Counted from the first letter of the stretch, positions 15,465 through 23,477 are shown. The stretch: DNA of 64,000 nt from Sandaracinaceae bacterium (GCA_019637095.1 JAHBWG010000049.1:1-64000); one strand, 5' to 3'. The notes: generated by a model from the sequence alone, not told the origin. Made by a program: numbers and translations.

Positions 15465-16627
15465 CCGAGGCGCGCGCCGATCCAGTCGAGGATGCGATCC
15501 GCGAGCGCGCGCTTGTCGAGCTCGGGGAGCGTCTCGTCTCCGTCGTCGTCGACGAAGATCGCGCGGTTGGTCGTGGTGCCGAGCGCGTCGGCCGCGCGGT
15601 TGGCGACGACGAGGTCGACGCGCTTCTTCGCCCGCTTGGCGCGCGCGCGCTCGAGCACGTCGCGCGTCTCGAGGGCGAAGCCGACGAGCACGGGGCGCGG
15701 GCCCGCGCGCCACGCGCCGAGCCCGGCGAGGATGTCCGGGTTGCGCACGAGCTCGAGGGTGAGCGGCCCGTCCGACTTCGCGATCTTGTCGGTCGCGAGC
15801 GCCGCCGGGCGGTAGTCGGCGACGGCGGCGGCCATGACGATCGCGTCCGCCTCGGCGCGCACCCGGCCGATCGCCGCCTCCATGTCGCGCGCCGAGCGCA
15901 CGTCGACGCGCTCGGCGCCGGGCGGCGTCGCGAGCGCGCTCGGGCCGGTGACGAGGATCGCGCGGGCGCCACGCGCCGCCGCGCGCTCGGCGATCGCGTA
16001 GCCCATGCGGCCGGTCGAGCGGTTGCCGAGGAAGCGCACCGGGTCGAGGTCCTCGCACGTGCCGCCGGCGCTCACGACGACGGTGCGCCCCACGAGGTCG
16101 CGCCGGAGCAGGCGCTCGACCGCGTCGGCGATCGCCTCGGGCTCGGCCATGCGCCCGAGGCCGACCTCGCCGGAGGCGAGCGCGCCCTCGACCGGGCCGA
16201 CGAGGATCGCGCCGTCCTCGGCGAGGCGCGCCGCGTTGCGCCGCGTCGCGGGCTGCGCCCACATGCGGGCGTGCATCGCGGGCGCGAAGAGCCGCGGCCC
16301 GTCGAAGCAGAGGATCGTCGCGGTGAGCGCGTCGTCGGCGACCCCGGACGCGGCGCGCGCGAGGAGGTTGGCGGTCGCCGGCGCGACCACGAGCGCGTCC
16401 GCCCACGCCGCGAGCTCGACGTGCACCTCGCCCGCGTAGCGCGCGTCCCAGAGGTCGACGACCGGCGGCGCGCCGGTGAGCCCAGTGAACGTCACCGGGC
16501 CGATGAAGCGCGTCGCCGCTTCGGTCATCACGACGCGGACCGCGTGACCGCGCCGGCCGAGCTCCCGCACGAGGTGCGCGGCCTTGTACGCGGCGACGCC
16601 GCCGCTCACGCCGACGAGGACGTTCAC
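15434..16627 (-). CDS. coaBC: Phosphopantothenoylcysteine decarboxylase / phosphopantothenate-cysteine ligase
   Basis: CoaBC makes 4'-phosphopantetheine from phosphopantothenate and cysteine in coenzyme A synthesis. The 397-residue protein begins VNVLVGVSGGVAAYKAAHLV, an FMN-binding decarboxylase start. It shows ALVVAPATANLLARAASGVADD and the catalytic APAMHARMW segment. The ligase half from about residue 185 has VVSAGGTCEDLDPVRFLGNRS, MAAAVADYRP and KIAKS. The GTG at 16627 overlaps the upstream gene stop in a GTGA. At the 3' end it overlaps glyA by 31 bp in convergent orientation. Confidence 0.94.
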   Translation of the reverse strand: MNVLVGVSGGVAAYKAAHLVRELGRRGHAVRVVMTEAATRFIGPVTFTGLTGAPPVVDLWDARYAGEVHVELAAWADALVVAPATANLLARAASGVADDALTATILCFDGPRLFAPAMHARMWAQPATRRNAARLAEDGAILVGPVEGALASGEVGLGRMAEPEAIADAVERLLRRDLVGRTVVVSAGGTCEDLDPVRFLGNRSTGRMGYAIAERAAARGARAILVTGPSALATPPGAERVDVRSARDMEAAIGRVRAEADAIVMAAAVADYRPAALATDKIAKSDGPLTLELVRNPDILAGLGAWRAGPRPVLVGFALETRDVLERARAKRAKKRVDLVVANRAADALGTTTNRAIFVDDDGDETLPELDKRALADRILDWIGARLGQLGRPGAGN

Positions 16628-17772
16628 CCGACGATCGATACCACGGCGCGGGCGCGCCCGCCCCGCGACGCGAGGCGGCGGCGCGCGGCGAGCGCGGAGC
16701 ACGCGAGCGAGAGCGCGGCGAACGGCGCGCGCGGCGAGCGCCCGCCGGACGCCGCCGCGCAGCCGAGGAGCGGGCCGGTCTCGGCCGTGCGCGCGAGCGC
16801 GGGCCAGCGCGAGCCGCAGTAGTCGCTCGCCGCGCCGCAGTCCGGATCCACCGATGTCCACCGGTCGAGCGCGGCCTCGACCGGCGCGAGGTCCCGGTCG
16901 AGCCAGTATCGCTGCACGGCCCCGACGAGCTCGGTCGAGGCCTGCGTCGCCGCCGCGGCGAGCGGCGCGACCTCGGGGAGCCGGCAGTCGTCGAGGGTGT
17001 CGCTGTGGCGGGGCCCGTCGCGCGCCTCGTCGTGCCGCGGCGTGACCGCCTCGACGTAGTTCTGGATGACGAGGATGCGCCGCGCGTCGTCGCTGCGGTA
17101 GGTGTGCGTGAACGAGTCCTGCAGCGCGTGCAGCGCCTGCGCGAGCAAGAAGAGCGGCCGCCACACGTCGATCCCGACCTGCCCGTAGCGCTCGACGTAG
17201 ACGGTGATCTCCGACAAGAGGCGCGCCCTCGGGTCGGCGTCGTAGGCCCGCGCGGACGCCTCGATCAGCGCCAGGATGTGCGCGCGCCCGTCCGCGATCG
17301 CCGCCGCGCCGCCCTCGTCGCCGTCCTGATCGTTGCGCCTGAGGAAGTGATTCACCTGACGCTCGTCGAGGAGGTGGATCTCGCGCAGGTTGTGGATGTG
17401 CACGAGCCCGAGCTCGCCGAGGTCCGGCGAGCGGACACCGAGCACCGCGGTCGTGAGCACGAGGCGCGCCGCGCCCGACGTCGGCTCGCGCGCCGCGTCG
17501 AGCGTGCGCGCGTAGTGGCCGGCGAGCCGCCACCACGCGGCGTCGGGCACGTCGACCGGCGTCAGGTCGAACGGCGGCGCCGCCTCGAGCGCGTCGAGGG
17601 TGATCCGCTCGTGGCACGCCTCGGACACCGTGCTGCCGATCGCGAACGCCTGCGCCGAGCGCGGACAGAGCACGACGAAGGCCCCGAGGACGACGGCGCA
17701 CCACGCGCTCGCCCCGACGGCGTGAGGAGCCCCTCTCGGGGCGAGGCGCGCGCTCGGGATCATCGCTCGCAT
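16624..17772 (-). CDS. Secreted zinc-dependent phospholipase C/S1-P1-like protein with MYXO-CTERM-type tail
   Basis: The roughly 380-residue product has a signal peptide ending around CPRSAQAFA. Next comes ACHERITLDALE and, near residue 215, LLAQALHALQDSFTHTYR. The spaced histidines and the H-x-L-Q-D-x-x-x-H block resemble the zinc sites of the phospholipase C/S1-P1 nuclease fold, so a secreted hydrolase is likely, but the exact substrate is open. The C-terminus has a Cys, a hydrophobic helix (FAALSLACSALAA) and an Arg cluster, the MYXO-CTERM type of surface sorting tail. The gene overlaps coaBC in a GTGA. Two ATGs are possible; the one at 17772 has the better ribosome site (gagg) and the one at 17763 is three codons later. 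Confidence 0.55.
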   Translation of the reverse strand: MRAMIPSARLAPRGAPHAVGASAWCAVVLGAFVVLCPRSAQAFAIGSTVSEACHERITLDALEAAPPFDLTPVDVPDAAWWRLAGHYARTLDAAREPTSGAARLVLTTAVLGVRSPDLGELGLVHIHNLREIHLLDERQVNHFLRRNDQDGDEGGAAAIADGRAHILALIEASARAYDADPRARLLSEITVYVERYGQVGIDVWRPLFLLAQALHALQDSFTHTYRSDDARRILVIQNYVEAVTPRHDEARDGPRHSDTLDDCRLPEVAPLAAAATQASTELVGAVQRYWLDRDLAPVEAALDRWTSVDPDCGAASDYCGSRWPALARTAETGPLLGCAAASGGRSPRAPFAALSLACSALAARRRLASRGGRARAVVSIVG

Positions 17773-17869
17773 GCGTCCTCGCGCGAGTCTACGCGAGCGC
17801 ACGACCGCAGCGCGAGTCGTGCATCGTCCCATCGCCACGGGGCGACCGGCTCAGGCATGCTCGGCGCCC

Positions 17870-18397
17870 ATGCGGACCTCCTCGACCGCCGCGCTGCTCG
17901 TCGCGCTCCTCGGCCTCGCCCCCGCCGCGGCGCGCGCGGACGTCGAGGGCGTCTTCGCCCTCGAGACGGGCCTCTCCATCGCCGAGCCCTCGCTCGTCGT
18001 CGGCGTCGAGGGCGGCGTCCGCCTCGACCGCCAGTGGACGTTCCTCCTCGAGATCGACTGGAACCCGTGGTTCTCGATCGAGGGCGCGGTCGTCCACGAG
18101 GGCGCGCTCAACATCGGCGTCGGGGTCGAGCACATCTACCAGGACGGGCTCCTGCGCTCGGCGCTCTTCGTCGGCACCTCGACGCTGCTCTACCAGACCG
18201 CGCTCGACGTCCCCGGCACCACCGGCCCGTTCGTGGACTTCGTCCCGATCTCGGTGCGCGTCCCGCTCGAGGGCGACGTCGTCACGCTCCGCATCGACCC
18301 GGTGAGCATGCACCTCTTGGCCCCGGTGCTCTCGGGGATCCCGCTGATCCGCTACGAGTTCCGCCACGTCCTCTCGATCGAGCTCGCGGGCCGCTGA
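17870..18397 (+). CDS. Secreted envelope protein, possible small beta barrel
   Basis: The 175-residue protein has a clean signal peptide (MRTSSTAALLVALLGLAPAAARA). Alternating hydrophobic strands follow: VEGGVRLDRQWTFLLEIDW, NPWFSIEGAVVHEG, LLRSALFVGTSTLLY and YEFRHVLSIEL. The pattern suggests an outer membrane or periplasmic beta structure. No family was recognised. It diverges from the phospholipase-like gene. Its stop codon is followed within two bases by the five-hairpin repeat element, which may end the transcript. The ATG at 17870 directly precedes the signal peptide. Confidence 0.65.
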   Translation: MRTSSTAALLVALLGLAPAAARADVEGVFALETGLSIAEPSLVVGVEGGVRLDRQWTFLLEIDWNPWFSIEGAVVHEGALNIGVGVEHIYQDGLLRSALFVGTSTLLYQTALDVPGTTGPFVDFVPISVRVPLEGDVVTLRIDPVSMHLLAPVLSGIPLIRYEFRHVLSIELAGR

Positions 18398-18398
18398 G

Positions 18399-18545
18399 TC
18401 TTCGGAGGGGTTGTTCCAACCCCTCCCCCCATGCGGCAAAGCCGCATGGGGCCCCCCACCCGAGGCGAACGCGGCGGAGCCGCGTTCGACCCCATCGCGG
18501 GGCGATGGGGCCCCCTCGACCGACGCCCGTCGCTGCGCGACGGGC
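18399..18545 (+). repeat. Five-hairpin intergenic repeat, full copy 1
   Basis: Five perfect stem-loops stand in tandem behind the stop at 18397. Stem arms are 18404-18412/18418-18426 (9 bp, loop GTTCC), 18427-18437/18441-18451 (11 bp, loop AAA), 18466-18475/18479-18488 (10 bp, loop GGA), 18490-18498/18502-18510 (9 bp, loop GGG) and 18525-18533/18537-18545 (9 bp, loop TGC). The same order, spacing and mostly three-base loops occur inverted at 49961-50102, with compensating changes in the stems. It is a REP- or BIME-like element. Roles in transcription termination, mRNA 3' protection or transposition are possible. The remainder of the spacer, 18546-18643, holds only faint similarity to the flank of the other copy. 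Confidence 0.85.
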
Positions 18546-18643
18546 TGGTCTCGATGGCGGGGCCTGCGCGCTCGCTGAGGATGCGAGCCGCGCGATGGGT
18601 CGAGGGTCTTCGAGCTACGGAAGCACCTCCGTGAGAGGACCGC

Positions 18644-20179
18644 TCAGGGCGCGGGCGGCTGCGGCAGGCCCATGCGCGCGGTCCAGCCGGGCGTCCCGCT
18701 GCGACCCGCGCGCCGCACGATGCGCGTGCCACGCACGCCCTCGCCTTGCGACACCTCGAGGTACTCGTCCGCGGTGTACTCGTTGTGCGTGTCGCCGGCC
18801 GGCGTGACGAAGTCGGCCGTCGGCGCGCCGCCGGCGCCCACCGTCCAGAGGTGCTGCGTCGGGGGGTAGACGTCGCGGTTGCGCGTGCGCACCGCCTGAT
18901 TGGAAGCGACGTCGCGCACGATGCGGAAGGTCGTCACCGTGAAGCCGGGCACGCCGCGCTGGCGCAGGACCCGGGTCCCGCGCGGGAGCGAGGCGTCGGG
19001 CACGTCGCGCTCGACGTAGGGGGCGATGTCGTCGACGCGCCGCACGAACGTGACGAGCCGCCGCGTCGCCGCGCCCCGCAGCTCCGCGCGGACGTAGCCG
19101 CCCTCGACGCGGAAGCCGATCACGATCGGGAAGTCGAGGTCGTTCTGGAACCGCAAGTTCAGTTGCGGGTAGCTGACGACGGCGTCGAGGCCCATGAAGA
19201 TGTACGAGCTCGGCCGGCTGTGCGGGCTGCGCTCGACGATCGGGAGCCCCGCGAAGAACGCGGCCGCGTGCAACGTGCCCGCGACCTGGCAGGTGCCGCC
19301 GCCCACGCCGTCGACGAGCTCCCCGCCCGCGATGACCGGCGCGGGCCGGAACCCGTTGGCCTCGCTGCGCTCGCCGACCGCGGCGTTGAAGTCGAAGGTC
19401 TCTCCCGGCAGGATCACCAGCCCGTCGATCTTCGAGCCCGCGACCGCGAGGTTGAAGGTCCGGTCCCGCGCCTCCGGCGCCGTGCTGTAGCGCGTCTCGA
19501 ACGCGCCGAGCACCTGGCTCACGTCGATCGCGCCGAGCTCCTCCGCCGTCCGGTGCGCCGCGAGCCGCTCGACCGCCGCCGCGACCGTGGCGTCACCGCG
19601 CGCGAGGGCCCGCTCGATCGCGTCGAGCGTGCGGTGCACGTCGAGCCGGCGCCCGTGGGTGTGCGCTCGCACGGTGCCGGTCGCCGCACCGCCCACCGCG
19701 AGATCGAAGCGCGCGTCCTCGGGGCGCTGATCGAAGCCGTCCTTGACGTCCGCGAGCAGTCCGAAGATCACCGCGTCGTCGAAGCGCACCGGCAGGTCGA
19801 GCGAGAGCGCGTCTCGGGGGTGCAGCCGCCGCATCGCGCTCGTCGCGTCGAGCGCCTGATCGAGGCTCGCCGCGAGCGCGTCCACGTCGAGCGACGCGCC
19901 GAACGCCGCGCGCGAGCGCCGGATCGGCGCCGCGCCCGGGATGGTGAGGGTCAGCGGCTCGCGCGCCCAGCGCGCAGCGATGCGCTCCGCGACGCGGCGT
20001 GGGTCCTCCCCCTTGGCCGGCTGCTCACCGGCCACCTCGACCGTCGCGGCCGGCGCCGCCGCGCGCGCGACGGACGGCTCCACGCGCTGCGCGAGCACCC
20101 ACGCGCCGAGCACCCCCGCCGCGGCGAAGGCGAGCAACGCCGCGACGACGCGCAGACGATCCGCCATGCGCGCGAGCAT
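18644..20179 (-). CDS. VanW-family protein
   Basis: The 511-residue product has one N-terminal transmembrane or signal segment (VVAALLAFAAAGVLGAWVL), so most of it lies outside the inner membrane. Residues 50-230 resemble the peptidoglycan-binding-like repeats that precede VanW domains. The VanW domain covers about residues 260-370, with LPGETFDFNAAVGER, GGTCQVAGTLHAAAF, HSRPSSYIFMGLDA and YPQLNLRFQND. A beta-rich G5-like C-terminus follows. VanW was first seen in vancomycin-resistance clusters but its biochemical function is not known; a cell-wall role is likely. The ATG at 20179 has GAGG five bases ahead. A GTG two codons upstream and an ATG at 20167 are alternatives. Confidence 0.85.
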   Translation of the reverse strand: MLARMADRLRVVAALLAFAAAGVLGAWVLAQRVEPSVARAAAPAATVEVAGEQPAKGEDPRRVAERIAARWAREPLTLTIPGAAPIRRSRAAFGASLDVDALAASLDQALDATSAMRRLHPRDALSLDLPVRFDDAVIFGLLADVKDGFDQRPEDARFDLAVGGAATGTVRAHTHGRRLDVHRTLDAIERALARGDATVAAAVERLAAHRTAEELGAIDVSQVLGAFETRYSTAPEARDRTFNLAVAGSKIDGLVILPGETFDFNAAVGERSEANGFRPAPVIAGGELVDGVGGGTCQVAGTLHAAAFFAGLPIVERSPHSRPSSYIFMGLDAVVSYPQLNLRFQNDLDFPIVIGFRVEGGYVRAELRGAATRRLVTFVRRVDDIAPYVERDVPDASLPRGTRVLRQRGVPGFTVTTFRIVRDVASNQAVRTRNRDVYPPTQHLWTVGAGGAPTADFVTPAGDTHNEYTADEYLEVSQGEGVRGTRIVRRAGRSGTPGWTARMGLPQPPAP

Positions 20180-20235
20180 CGGCACCTCGCTCGCGAGGCG
20201 TCAAGAAACCGGTCTCTCGACAGCCCGAGCCGCGC

Positions 20236-20733
20236 TCAGCCGGCGCGGCGGCGGCGCCAGATCGGGACGTCGTGGTCCTCGGCGGGCTGGTAGGTCACCG
20301 ACCACTCCGTGAACGCGGCGAGCGCGTCCGCCGGATCCTTGCCCGGCGCGAGCGCGAACGAGTCGAACCCGCAGCGCCAGAGGTAGAAGAGCTGGTCGCG
20401 CAGGACGTACCCCACCGCGCGGAGCTCGCCGCGGTAGCCGTGCCGCGAGCGCAAGAGGCGCGCGAGGCTGTACGCCCGCCCGTCGGTGAACTTCGGGATC
20501 TCGACGACGATCAGGGCGAGCCGGTGGAGGTGCGGCGCGAGGAGCTCGGGGTCCGAAGCGCCGTCGACGCGCGCCGCGAGCCGGCCCGGCGCCTCGACGA
20601 CGTCGGCGAGGCGCGCGAGCGGGACGACCACGTCGCCGTGGCTCGGCAGCGGCGTCTCGTCCGAGAGGTCGAGCCACGGGTCGTCCTCGACGAGCCGCGC
20701 GCCGCGCTCGGCGTCATGCGCGAGCAGGGTCAT
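20236..20733 (-). CDS. DUF934 family protein of the sulfite reductase operon
   Basis: The 165-residue protein shows DUF934 landmarks: LALIVVEIPKFTDGRAYSLARLLR, RGELRAVGYVLRDQLFYLWRCGFDSF and a Pro-rich acidic end with QPAEDH. In many proteobacteria this family is encoded directly after a sulfite or nitrite reductase and is counted among assimilatory sulfate reduction genes, although its reaction is unproven. Here its start overlaps the end of cysI by 20 bp, which indicates co-expression. It has no membrane segment. It is the last gene of the three-gene minus-strand unit. Confidence 0.85.
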   Translation of the reverse strand: MTLLAHDAERGARLVEDDPWLDLSDETPLPSHGDVVVPLARLADVVEAPGRLAARVDGASDPELLAPHLHRLALIVVEIPKFTDGRAYSLARLLRSRHGYRGELRAVGYVLRDQLFYLWRCGFDSFALAPGKDPADALAAFTEWSVTYQPAEDHDVPIWRRRRAG

Positions 20734-22381
20734 AGACCGCCTCCTTGAACGGCGCCGGACCGAGCCGGCGGTAGGCCTCGAGGAACGTCTCCTCGGGCCC
20801 CGCGCGGTGCGCGAGGTACGCGAGCACGACGCGCTCGACCGCGGGCGCGACCTCGTCGTGCACGAGCGCGTGGCCGAGCACCTTGCCGAGCGAGGCGTCG
20901 GTGCCCGACGAGCCGCCGAGCATGAGCTGGTAGAACTCGTGCCCCTGCTTGTCGATCCCGAGCACGCCGATGTGCCCGACGTGATGGTGACCGCACGCGT
21001 TGATGCAGCCGGAGATGTTGAGGTGCAGCTCGCCGACGGCGTAGAGCTTCGAGAGCTCCTCGAAGCGCTCGGCGACCTGCTTGGCGACCGAGATGGAGCG
21101 CGCGTTCGCGAGCGAGCAGTAGTCGAGCCCGGGGCAGCACACGATGTCGGTCAACTTGCCGACGTTGGGCGTCGCGAACCCGAGGCGGGTGAGCTCGGCG
21201 TAGAGCGCGGGGAGGTCGCGCTTCTTCACGTCGGTGAACACGAGGTTCTGCCGATGCGTGACGACGAGGGCGCCGAACGAGAAGCGATCCGCGAGGTCGG
21301 CGACGGCGTCCATCTGGTCGGCCGTGACGTCGCCGGGAGGGAGGTCCGGCGACTTGCAAGACAAGTTGACGATCGCGTAGCCCGGCTGGCGGTGCGGGGC
21401 CACGTTGTGCGCGAACCAGCTCGCGAGCCCGCGGTCCTTGCCGAGGAGCGCGGCGGCGAGCGTGGGGTCGTCGTCGCGGAGCACCTCGTACATCGGGGGG
21501 CGGAAGAAGCGCCGGAACCCTTCGATGTCCTCGCGCGCGAGCTTCAGCGGCCCCTCGGCGATGTGCGCGTGCTCCTCTTCGACCTGCCGCGCGAACTCCT
21601 CGGCGCCCACCGCCTTCACGAGGATCTTGATGCGCGCCTTGAACTTGTTGTCGCGCCGGCCGAGCCGGTTGTAGGTCCGCAGGATCGCCTCGGTGTACGA
21701 GACGAGGTGCGCCTCGGGTACGAACGCGTTGATGCACGGCGCGAGCAGCGGGGTGCGGCCCTGGCCGCCGCCGACGTAGAACGCGAAGCCGATCTCGCCC
21801 GCGTCGCTCTTCACGACGCGGATCCCGATGTCGTGCACCGCGATCGCGGCCCGATCCTCCGCGGCGCCGGTCACGGCGAGCTTGAACTTGCGCGGGAGCG
21901 CCGCGAACTCCGGGTGGAACGTGGACCACTGCCGCATCAGCTCGCAGTACGGGCGAGGGTCGGCCACCTCGTCGGCGGCCACGCCCGCGTACGGGTCGCT
22001 CGTGATGTTGCGGATGCAGTTGCCGCTCGTCTGGATCGCGTGCATCTCGACGGCCGCGAGCTCGTCGAGGATCTTCGGCACGTCCTCGAGCTTGGGCCAG
22101 TTGAGCTGGAGGTTCTGGCGCGTCGTCCAGTGCGCGTAGCCGCGATCGTACTTGCGCGTCACGTCGGCGAGCACGCGGAGCTGCTTCGAGGAAAGGAGCC
22201 CGTACGGGATCGCGATGCGCAGCATGTACGCGTGGAGCTGCAGGTAGAGCCCGTTCTGCAGCCGCAGCGGCTTGAACTCGAGCTCCGTGATGCGGCCGTC
22301 GATGCGGCGCACGACCTGCTCGCGGAACTGGTGGGCGCGCTCCTCGACGATGCGGCGGTCGAACGCGTCGTACTGGTACAT
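20714..22381 (-). CDS. cysI: Sulfite (nitrite/sulfite) reductase haemoprotein subunit
   Basis: This 555-residue cytoplasmic enzyme carries the sirohaem/4Fe-4S signature near the C-terminus. CCPGLDYCSLA supplies the first cysteines and NISGCINACGHHHVGHIGVLG the second pair. The N-terminal half has RIAIPYGLLSSKQLRVLA, HWTTRQNLQLNWPKL and TSGNCIRNITSDPYAGV, typical of the ferredoxin-like repeats of this superfamily. It reduces sulfite to sulfide with six electrons. The operon partners DUF2849 (3-bp gap) and DUF934 (20-bp overlap) favour sulfite over nitrite. No flavoprotein subunit is encoded here, so the electron donor is not visible. Confidence 0.92.
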   Translation of the reverse strand: MYQYDAFDRRIVEERAHQFREQVVRRIDGRITELEFKPLRLQNGLYLQLHAYMLRIAIPYGLLSSKQLRVLADVTRKYDRGYAHWTTRQNLQLNWPKLEDVPKILDELAAVEMHAIQTSGNCIRNITSDPYAGVAADEVADPRPYCELMRQWSTFHPEFAALPRKFKLAVTGAAEDRAAIAVHDIGIRVVKSDAGEIGFAFYVGGGQGRTPLLAPCINAFVPEAHLVSYTEAILRTYNRLGRRDNKFKARIKILVKAVGAEEFARQVEEEHAHIAEGPLKLAREDIEGFRRFFRPPMYEVLRDDDPTLAAALLGKDRGLASWFAHNVAPHRQPGYAIVNLSCKSPDLPPGDVTADQMDAVADLADRFSFGALVVTHRQNLVFTDVKKRDLPALYAELTRLGFATPNVGKLTDIVCCPGLDYCSLANARSISVAKQVAERFEELSKLYAVGELHLNISGCINACGHHHVGHIGVLGIDKQGHEFYQLMLGGSSGTDASLGKVLGHALVHDEVAPAVERVVLAYLAHRAGPEETFLEAYRRLGPAPFKEAVYDPARA

Positions 22382-22384
22382 CGC

Positions 22385-22699
22385 TCAGCCCACCCTCCGC
22401 TGGGGCTCGGCCGCCGGCGCGTACCCGAGGCGCGCGAGCGTCACGAGCGGGCCCTCGGCGCGGATGCGCTCGCGCGCCGAGGTCGGCACGAGCCGGTCAC
22501 CCTCGCGACCGAGCTCGAGCAGGTACGGGTCGCAGATCACGTGCTCCTGGCCGAGCGCCCACGCGAGCAGCGGCTGCGCCTCGGCCTCGCTCGCCGCCAC
22601 CCACGCGCGCGCGAGCTCGGAGGTCCAGCGCCGGTCCGCCGAGAGATACGCCACCGATCCGTCCAAGAGCCGATTGGCCGTCACCGTCCAGAGGGTCAT
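22385..22699 (-). CDS. DUF2849 family protein, first gene of the sulfite reductase operon
   Basis: The 104-residue protein begins MTLWTVTANRLLDGSVAYLSADRRWTSEL and continues with AWVAASEAEAQPLLAWA, the usual DUF2849 order. The family is commonly linked to cysI and often annotated as a sulfite reductase accessory protein. Its biochemical role is not established. The stop is 3 bp from the cysI start. The ATG at 22699 is the first that gives the family start. An AT-rich leader with a palindrome lies immediately upstream, a likely control region for sulfur supply. Confidence 0.85.
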   Translation of the reverse strand: MTLWTVTANRLLDGSVAYLSADRRWTSELARAWVAASEAEAQPLLAWALGQEHVICDPYLLELGREGDRLVPTSARERIRAEGPLVTLARLGYAPAAEPQRRVG

Positions 22700-22711
22700 G
22701 TTGACATTCCT

Positions 22712-22739
22712 TACCGGAAAACCGTAGAACCAAATTTGG
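22712..22739 (-). promoter_or_regulatory. AT-rich palindromic region ahead of the sulfite reductase operon
   Basis: Within 40 bp of the DUF2849 start, in an otherwise strongly GC-rich sequence, lie the near-palindrome TACCGGAAAACCGTA (22712-22726) and the perfect palindrome CCAAATTTGG (22730-22739). These are candidate operator half-sites for a sulfur-responsive repressor. The regulator is unknown and no clear -35/-10 pair is assigned on this strand. Confidence 0.4.
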
Positions 22740-22785
22740 CGCAACTCGCGGGCGAAGGCAAGCGCGATTCGCGCGCGTTCGTTCC

Positions 22786-22813
22786 TTGACGGCCCGCGCC
22801 GCGGTGCTAGAAA
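22786..22813 (+). promoter_or_regulatory. Sigma-70-like promoter of tRNA-Gln and tRNA-Glu
   Basis: TTGACG (22786-22791) and TAGAAA (22808-22813) are separated by 16 bp, eleven bases ahead of the tRNA-Gln 5' end. The layout matches that found ahead of tRNA-Asp. Confidence 0.65.
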
Positions 22814-22823
22814 TCGCAGCCCT

Positions 22824-22894
22824 TCGGGGATCGTCTAACGGCAGGACTCCAGATTCTGGTTCTGGCTATCTAGGTTCGAATCCTAGTCCCCGAG
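22824..22894 (+). tRNA. tRNA-Gln (anticodon CTG)
   Basis: The cloverleaf is complete. The acceptor TCGGGGA pairs with TCCCCGA and the D stem is GTC/GAC. The anticodon stem CCAGA/TCTGG carries loop TTCTGGT with anticodon CTG. The T arm is CTAGG-TTCGAAT-CCTAG, and the discriminator is G. CCA is not encoded. Directly after it, the eight bases TCCCCGAG of the 3' end are repeated once (22895-22902). It shares a promoter and transcript with tRNA-Glu 31 bp downstream. Confidence 0.95.
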
Positions 22895-22925
22895 TCCCCG
22901 AGCGAATCAGGCGACTACGCCAACC

Positions 22926-22997
22926 GGCCCCATCGTCTAGTGGTTAGGACATCGGCCTCTCACGCCGGTAACAGGGGTTCAAATCCCCTTGGGGTCA
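22926..22997 (+). tRNA. tRNA-Glu (anticodon CTC)
   Basis: The acceptor GGCCCCA pairs with TGGGGTC through one G-T pair. The D arm is GTC...GAC. The anticodon stem TCGGC/GCCGG has loop CTCTCAC with anticodon CTC. The T arm is AGGGG-TTCAAAT-CCCCT. The discriminator is A and CCA is not encoded. A 13-bp hairpin starts three bases behind it. Confidence 0.95.
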
Positions 22998-22999
22998 GT

Positions 23000-23035
23000 C
23001 ACCCGCCCCGGATCCGCCCAGGTCCGGGGCGGGTG
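23000..23035 (+). terminator. Terminator-like hairpin behind the tRNA pair
   Basis: CACCCGCCCCGGA (23000-23012) pairs perfectly with TCCGGGGCGGGTG (23023-23035) around a ten-base loop. No T run follows, so it may be a structural rather than classical terminator. It separates the tRNA transcript from apaG. Confidence 0.6.
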
Positions 23036-23056
23036 GAGCAAACCCCGCGGAGGCCC

Positions 23057-23455
23057 ATGCGAGCGACCAACCCATCGGTAGCGCTGACGCAGGGCGTCCG
23101 GGTCACCGTGACGAGCCACTACCTGCGCGAGCAGTCGAGCCCGACCGGGCACCGCTACGTCTGGGCGTACACGGTGCGCGTCGCGAACGAGGGCGAGGCC
23201 GCGGCCACGCTCGTGTCGCGCCACTGGGTCATCACCGACGCCAACGGGAAGGTCGACGAGGTGAAGGGCCCGGGCGTGGTCGGCAATCAGCCGCAGCTCG
23301 CCCCCGGACAGCAGTTCCAGTACACGAGCGGCTGCATCCTTCAGACGCCGCGCGGGCGCATGGAGGGCACCTACCAGATGGTGCGCGAGGACGGCAGCAC
23401 GTTCGACGCGATCATCGCGCCCTTCTCGCTCGAGATGCCCGTCGACCTGAATTGA
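23057..23455 (+). CDS. apaG: ApaG protein
   Basis: The 132-residue cytoplasmic protein carries the ApaG core: VRVTVTSHYLREQSSPTGHRYVWAYTVRVAN, LVSRHWVITDANGKVDEVKG, GVVGNQPQLAPGQQFQYTSGC and MEGTYQM. ApaG has a fibronectin-like fold and is tied to divalent metal effects and diadenosine tetraphosphate metabolism in enterobacteria; its exact activity is uncertain. The ATG at 23057 has gcggagg ahead and lies just behind the tRNA terminator hairpin. No ApaH-type gene is adjacent. Confidence 0.92.
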   Translation: MRATNPSVALTQGVRVTVTSHYLREQSSPTGHRYVWAYTVRVANEGEAAATLVSRHWVITDANGKVDEVKGPGVVGNQPQLAPGQQFQYTSGCILQTPRGRMEGTYQMVREDGSTFDAIIAPFSLEMPVDLN

Positions 23456-23477
23456 GCCCCGCGGCCCTCGACCCGCG

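Noticed and set aside
22701-22730. TTGACA and TAGAAC, 18 bp apart, as a tRNA-Gln promoter
   Set aside because: It would leave a leader of about 90 bases and overlaps the sulfite reductase control region. The TTGACG-TAGAAA pair at 22786-22813 is correctly placed.
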